Of a stretch of DNA of 64,000 nucleotides, positions 60,722 through 64,000 are shown piece by piece. The notes under the pieces are model-generated. The model saw nothing but the letters and a program-made list of their open reading frames with translations. It had not been told where the DNA came from and did no database searches. Made by a program: the position numbers and the translations under genes. Position 1 is the first letter of the stretch. Each line of letters begins with the position of its first letter. The DNA comes from Cyanobium sp. CH-040 (GTDB lineage Bacteria; Cyanobacteriota; Cyanobacteriia; PCC-6307; Cyanobiaceae): assembly GCF_024346135.1 (NCBI RefSeq), contig NZ_JAGQCJ010000002.1, positions 167,372-231,371 on the forward strand. Direction: 5' to 3'.

Positions 60722-62282
60722 AGCGCAGGGAGGCCGGCCGGCCCCAGTCGCCCTGGGCCCGCAGGCCGGGATCGATGGCGCACTGGTGGCGCAGGATCCA
60801 GAAGAGGGATTCGGCGCTGTCGCAGCCCAGGCTCGCCTGCAGCTCCTCGAGGCTGCGGGGCTGACCGGCCTCCAGTGCGGCGATCAGGCGCTGCTGGAGC
60901 TCCAGCACGGCGGCGGCCGCCCGCTTGCCAGCCTCCACCCCGGGCTGGTCGTAGGCGTTGATGTTCACCAGCTCGGCATACAGCCCCACGGCCCGCTCGA
61001 ACAGGGCGATCAACGCCCCCAGGGCGGCGGCATCGAAGCGCCGCAGGGTGATCGAGAGGCTCTGGCGGCCGCCTTCGAGCAGGGCCTGACGGGTGCCCTG
61101 CAGGAAGCCCTCGAGCACGTCCCCGGGCCGTTCGCCGTCGATCGCCGGCAGATCGCCGCCATCCTCCAGCACCTCGATGAAGGTCACGAAGAAGTTGTCG
61201 ATGCCGTCGCGCAGCTGCTGCACGTAGGCGTGCTGGTCGGTGGAGCCCTTGTTGCCGTACACCGCCAGGCCCTGGTTCACCACCGCTCCCTGGCGGTCAC
61301 AGCGCTTGCCCAGGCTCTCCATCACCAGCTGCTGGAGGTAGCGGCTGAACACCGCCAGGCGGTCGCGGTACGGCAGCACGACCATGTCGCGCCGGCCGCG
61401 CCCCTCGCCGGCCACATGCCAGGCCGCCGCCAGCAGCGCCGCCGGGTTGGCGCGCAGCTCGGGAATGCGGGTGGCCGCGTCCATGGCCGAGGCTCCCGCC
61501 AGGAAGGCCCGGATGTCGACGCCGATCAGGGCGGCCGGCAGCAGACCCACGGCGCTGGTGACGCTGGTACGGCCGCCCACCCAGTCGAACATGTCGAAGC
61601 GGGCCAGCCAGCCCTCCCGTTCGGCCAGCTGATCGAGGCGGCTGCCCCGCATCGTGATGGCCACCGCCTGCCTGCCCCAGCGGCCGCCCATGGCCTCCAG
61701 CCGGGCGCGCACCTGCTCCATGCCGATCCGGGGCTCGGGCGTGCCGCCCGACTTGCTCACCACCACCACCAGGGCGGTGCGCAGCCGCTCGCCCAGCAGC
61801 GCCAGGGTGCGGCTGATGCCGTCGGGATCGACGTTGTCGATGAACTGGATGGGCAGGCCGGTGCGCACCTGGCCCAGGGCTTCGACCATCAGCAGGGGAC
61901 CCAGCCCCGAGCCGCCGATGCCGATCCACACCACATCGGTGAACGCCCCGGCCTCGAGCACACCCCGGGCAAACCCGTCGATGCGCTCCACTTCTGCGGC
62001 GATGTGGGCGGCCGTGGCCGCGTCCGGCGCCAGTTCCGGGGTGCGCAGCCAGTAGTGCCCCACCATCCGCTGCTCGTCGGGGTTGGCGATGGCCCCCGCC
62101 TCCAGGGCCGCCATGGCGGCGAAGGCTTGCTGGAACCCGGGTGTCAGGAGATCGAGATCCTCCGGGCCGAGCGCCATGCGGCTCACATCCAGCCAGAAGC
62201 CGAGTGCGTCGTCATGCCAGAGCAGATCGCAGAAGCGCTGCCACTGGCGGGCCGGATCGGTGGGCGCGAACTCAGCGGTCAT
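60708..62282 (-). CDS. pgi: Glucose-6-phosphate isomerase
   Basis: A 524-residue isomerase between glucose 6-phosphate and fructose 6-phosphate. Landmarks are WIGIGGSGLGPLLMVEALGQ, ALVVVVSKSGGTPEPRIGME, and the signature GNKGSTDQHAYVQQLRDGID that contains the catalytic His. The C-terminal ELVNINAYDQPGVEAGKRAA is also conserved. The start is ATG. TAGGTT lies 36 bases upstream. The length is typical for cyanobacteria. Confidence 0.95.
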   Translation of the reverse strand: MTAEFAPTDPARQWQRFCDLLWHDDALGFWLDVSRMALGPEDLDLLTPGFQQAFAAMAALEAGAIANPDEQRMVGHYWLRTPELAPDAATAAHIAAEVERIDGFARGVLEAGAFTDVVWIGIGGSGLGPLLMVEALGQVRTGLPIQFIDNVDPDGISRTLALLGERLRTALVVVVSKSGGTPEPRIGMEQVRARLEAMGGRWGRQAVAITMRGSRLDQLAEREGWLARFDMFDWVGGRTSVTSAVGLLPAALIGVDIRAFLAGASAMDAATRIPELRANPAALLAAAWHVAGEGRGRRDMVVLPYRDRLAVFSRYLQQLVMESLGKRCDRQGAVVNQGLAVYGNKGSTDQHAYVQQLRDGIDNFFVTFIEVLEDGGDLPAIDGERPGDVLEGFLQGTRQALLEGGRQSLSITLRRFDAAALGALIALFERAVGLYAELVNINAYDQPGVEAGKRAAAAVLELQQRLIAALEAGQPRSLEELQASLGCDSAESLFWILRHQCAIDPGLRAQGDWGRPASLRFSRC

Positions 62283-62318
62283 GGCCTCGGCTGCTCCGGG
62301 GAGGGGGATCGCCTGCGA

Positions 62319-62324
62319 AACCTA
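62319..62324 (-). promoter_or_regulatory. TAGGTT -10-like element upstream of pgi
   Basis: TAGGTT on the minus strand, 36 bases before ATG 62282. The surrounding CCTAGG is palindromic, so a -10 could face either way. Confidence 0.45.
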
Positions 62325-62365
62325 GGGCTGTGAGCGGCGGCGGACGACGGCGGGTGCCGGCGCGA

Positions 62366-62388
62366 TGACCGCTCCCCGGCAGCGGTCA
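62366..62388. promoter_or_regulatory. Perfect 8-bp inverted repeat
   Basis: TGACCGCT-CCCCGGC-AGCGGTCA, a perfect 8-bp inverted repeat with a 7-base loop, in the spacer between pgi and the secreted lysozyme-like gene. It could be an operator or an RNA hairpin in the latter's leader. Confidence 0.4.
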
Positions 62389-62536
62389 GCCCCTGACATG
62401 AACCGTAAGATTTGCTCCAGATCAACCCGGCATCGCCACGGCCCCGCTCCTCCCGCGTCCTCGCAGAGCCAGCGCTCCCCAGCGCCGCCGGGTCCTGGGC
62501 TTCGCTTGCGCCCTGCTGCTGGCCGGCAGCCTCCCG

Positions 62537-63289
62537 ATGGCCGGCAAGGGCCCGCCGGCCTGGATGGATGGCCCGATCGCTCTGGGCCCCGCAGACACCC
62601 GACTGGCCACCGGGGCCTCCGGGTGGGATGAGGATCCCTTCAGCGCCGACCCCCTGCGCTTCAGCCCGGAGGAACTGCGGGAGCTGCACCGCCGTTTCGG
62701 TGTGCACGGCCCCCAGCCGCGGCTGGCGCAGCTGTTCAGCAGCGGCATCGATCAGCTGCAGCCGCTGCGCAACCACACCTTGGGGCAGATCGAGGTCCTC
62801 AGGCCGGTGATTCTGAGCGAATCCGCCCGTGAACGCGTCAACCCGATGCTGGTGGCGGCGATCCTCTTCGACGAACTCCGTCACGCCAAGCCTGGCGAGA
62901 ACCATCCGATCGCGGCCCATTCCGGCCTGTTCAGCACCCATGGTCCGGCCCAGATCGGCGTGGGAGAGCTGGTGCACCAGGGACTGCTGCGCGAGGACGC
63001 CAGTGCTGAGGAGATCACCGCCGCCCGGGAACAGTTGCTGGATCCCGAGCAGAACGTGAAGCTGCTCGTGGGCAAGATCGTGCGCCTGCGCCAGGCCCTC
63101 GATTTCCCCAGCGACCGGGTGCTCGAGGCCAGCGGCAGCCCCAGGGATGCCAAGGCGCTGGCCACGCTGGCCTACCTTCACAACGGCAAGCTGGACTACC
63201 CGCGGGGCATCCTGGCGCTGATGCAGGACCCCGAGCTGCACGCGCTCATCTACGGCCGCCAGAAGCACGCCGTCTCACCGCTGATCTGA
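62537..63289 (+). CDS. Secreted lysozyme/transglycosylase-like protein
   Basis: At least 250 residues. The core resembles the lytic transglycosylase/lysozyme fold: an acidic residue in NPMLVAAILFDELRHAKPG followed by LFSTHGPAQIGVGELVHQGL, like the E and GLMQ-type motifs of SLT enzymes. ATG 62537 is the first standard start, but the in-frame residues just before it (RRVLGFACALLLAGSLPMAG) read as a signal peptide. The real start may be a non-standard codon upstream, or a frameshift separates it from ATG 62398. Convergent with an amidase gene; both would act on peptidoglycan. Confidence 0.7.
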   Translation: MAGKGPPAWMDGPIALGPADTRLATGASGWDEDPFSADPLRFSPEELRELHRRFGVHGPQPRLAQLFSSGIDQLQPLRNHTLGQIEVLRPVILSESARERVNPMLVAAILFDELRHAKPGENHPIAAHSGLFSTHGPAQIGVGELVHQGLLREDASAEEITAAREQLLDPEQNVKLLVGKIVRLRQALDFPSDRVLEASGSPRDAKALATLAYLHNGKLDYPRGILALMQDPELHALIYGRQKHAVSPLI

Positions 63290-63329
63290 CCCACTCAGGG
63301 CTGATCTGCCCGGCGCTGCTCTGGCCCGC

Positions 63330-64000
63330 TCAGCAGAGAGCTCCGAGGGCCTCGAGCCGCACCTGCAGGGCCTGCCAGTCGAAGCTGCGCGGGTCGGCCC
63401 GCTCGCCCCAGAGATCCACGGCCCGGTGGGTGGTGATCTGGTCGGCCGGGATCGGAAAGCTCTCCATCCACACCGCCAGCAGCGCCGCCAGCGCGTCGTA
63501 CTGGCGGGCCGTGTAACCGCTGTGGACGGATCCGGCGTGCTCCCCGTCAGCGGGGGTTTCCAGGCTCACGTGCAGGGCGAAGTTGTTCACCGAACCGCTG
63601 ACGCGGGGATTGGTCACCGCCCACTGGCCGCGGAAGGCGGAATTGCCGGCTCCGAACGCCCGCTTCGAGGGGTCCAGCAGCTTCACCACCCGGCCATCGA
63701 GCCCGATGATGGCGTGATAGCTCACCTGGTCCTCATCGCGGGGGTGGGGGGTGCGAAAGGTGTTGATGGCCGACTGCATGCTGTACACCGTCTCGTGCAG
63801 CACCACCAGACGCGGTGTGGGGTCGAGGGCGTTGCCGAAGGCGTCCCGCCGGTGGCGCTCGCCGTAGTTGGTGGGATCGATGCGGATGCGCTCAGGCGCG
63901 GTGCGCAGCCGGCTGGCGAGGGCCGTGAGCCGCGCGCGGCTCTGGCCATCCACGGCGCGGCACCTGGACTGCAGGGGCGATCGCCAGCGCTGGTGGGGGG
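63330..64000 (-). CDS. N-acetylmuramoyl-L-alanine amidase domain protein (partial, 5' end outside window)
   Basis: At least 220 residues of an Amidase_2/PGRP-type zinc amidase, which cuts the bond between muramic acid and the stem peptide. Zinc-site motifs are LVVLHETVYSMQSAINTF (first His), DQVSYHAIIGLDGRVVKLL, NNFALHVSLETPADG and ADQITTHRAVDLWGERADP. The frame stays open to the window end with plausible coding residues (RWRSPLQSRCRAVDGQSRAR), so the start and any signal peptide are beyond it. Confidence 0.88.
   Translation of the reverse strand, partial: PHQRWRSPLQSRCRAVDGQSRARLTALASRLRTAPERIRIDPTNYGERHRRDAFGNALDPTPRLVVLHETVYSMQSAINTFRTPHPRDEDQVSYHAIIGLDGRVVKLLDPSKRAFGAGNSAFRGQWAVTNPRVSGSVNNFALHVSLETPADGEHAGSVHSGYTARQYDALAALLAVWMESFPIPADQITTHRAVDLWGERADPRSFDWQALQVRLEALGALC

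Noticed and set aside
1..64000. tRNA, rRNA, CRISPR array, insertion sequence or prophage
   Set aside because: Intergenic regions were scanned for tRNA T-arm patterns, repeats with spacers, transposase motifs and flanking terminal repeats; none was found.

Overview
The window is a chromosomal piece of a high-G+C unicellular cyanobacterium, most like the Cyanobium / alpha-cyanobacterial Synechococcus group. The evidence is a phycobilisome gene (apcD), HemJ, a cyanobacterial-type Hfq beside dapF, a coaD-DivIVA-like pair, families largely confined to cyanobacteria (DUF3370, DUF4090, DUF4330, DUF1995), GCGATCGC (HIP1) sites, and very dense coding with many ATGA/GTGA/TTGA overlaps. It looks like ordinary core genome with lineage-specific embellishments. 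I see no rRNA, tRNA, CRISPR array, insertion sequence or prophage.

Layout. 1-1540: apcD, its terminator, and an 800-base stretch with no convincing gene. 1541-11213: a ribbon-helix-helix/J-domain protein, a secreted DUF3370 protein, a group 3-like sigma factor, the run gpsA-phzF-spoIID-Ap4A phosphorylase, and several small genes. 11265-19844: ilvE-metH on the minus strand, divergent from cobN. 19869-33145: a long, mostly minus-strand stretch with a PHP phosphoesterase, hemJ, a hydrolase, rhomboid, TerB-like, a 2OG-Fe(II) oxygenase, a tandem gamma-glutamylcyclotransferase, a large CPBP membrane protease, sbcC and sbcD. 33296-41992: a PfkB kinase, a LOG-nitrilase fusion, a type II NADH dehydrogenase, an FeS photolyase/cryptochrome, an epimerase-WbuC cupin fusion, and a Gln-rich SHOCT protein with a duplicated module. 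42014-50668: three secreted proteins of unknown role, uvrC, a flavin reductase, coaD and a DivIVA-like gene, a DD-carboxypeptidase, DUF4330 and DUF1995. 50688-64000: a cysteine desulfurase, dapF with a Cys-rich extension, hfq, leuS, malic enzyme, DUF427, a PPC-glutaredoxin fusion, pgi, a lysozyme-like secreted protein, and a peptidoglycan amidase cut by the window end.

How it works together. Most genes are housekeeping: amino-acid and cobalamin metabolism (ilvE, metH, cobN, dapF), DNA repair (sbcCD, uvrC, photolyase), cell wall (spoIID-like, dacB, amidase, lysozyme-like), light harvesting and tetrapyrroles (apcD, hemJ), and central carbon (pgi, malic enzyme, gpsA). The unusual content is a set of domain fusions (LOG-Nit2, epimerase-WbuC, PPC-glutaredoxin, DapF plus Cys-rich tail, RHH-J-domain, tandem GGCT). 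There is also a recurring TAGGGT-like promoter element that in several places includes the TAG stop codon of the preceding gene. No single new multi-gene system is proven here; the strongest candidates are listed as findings.
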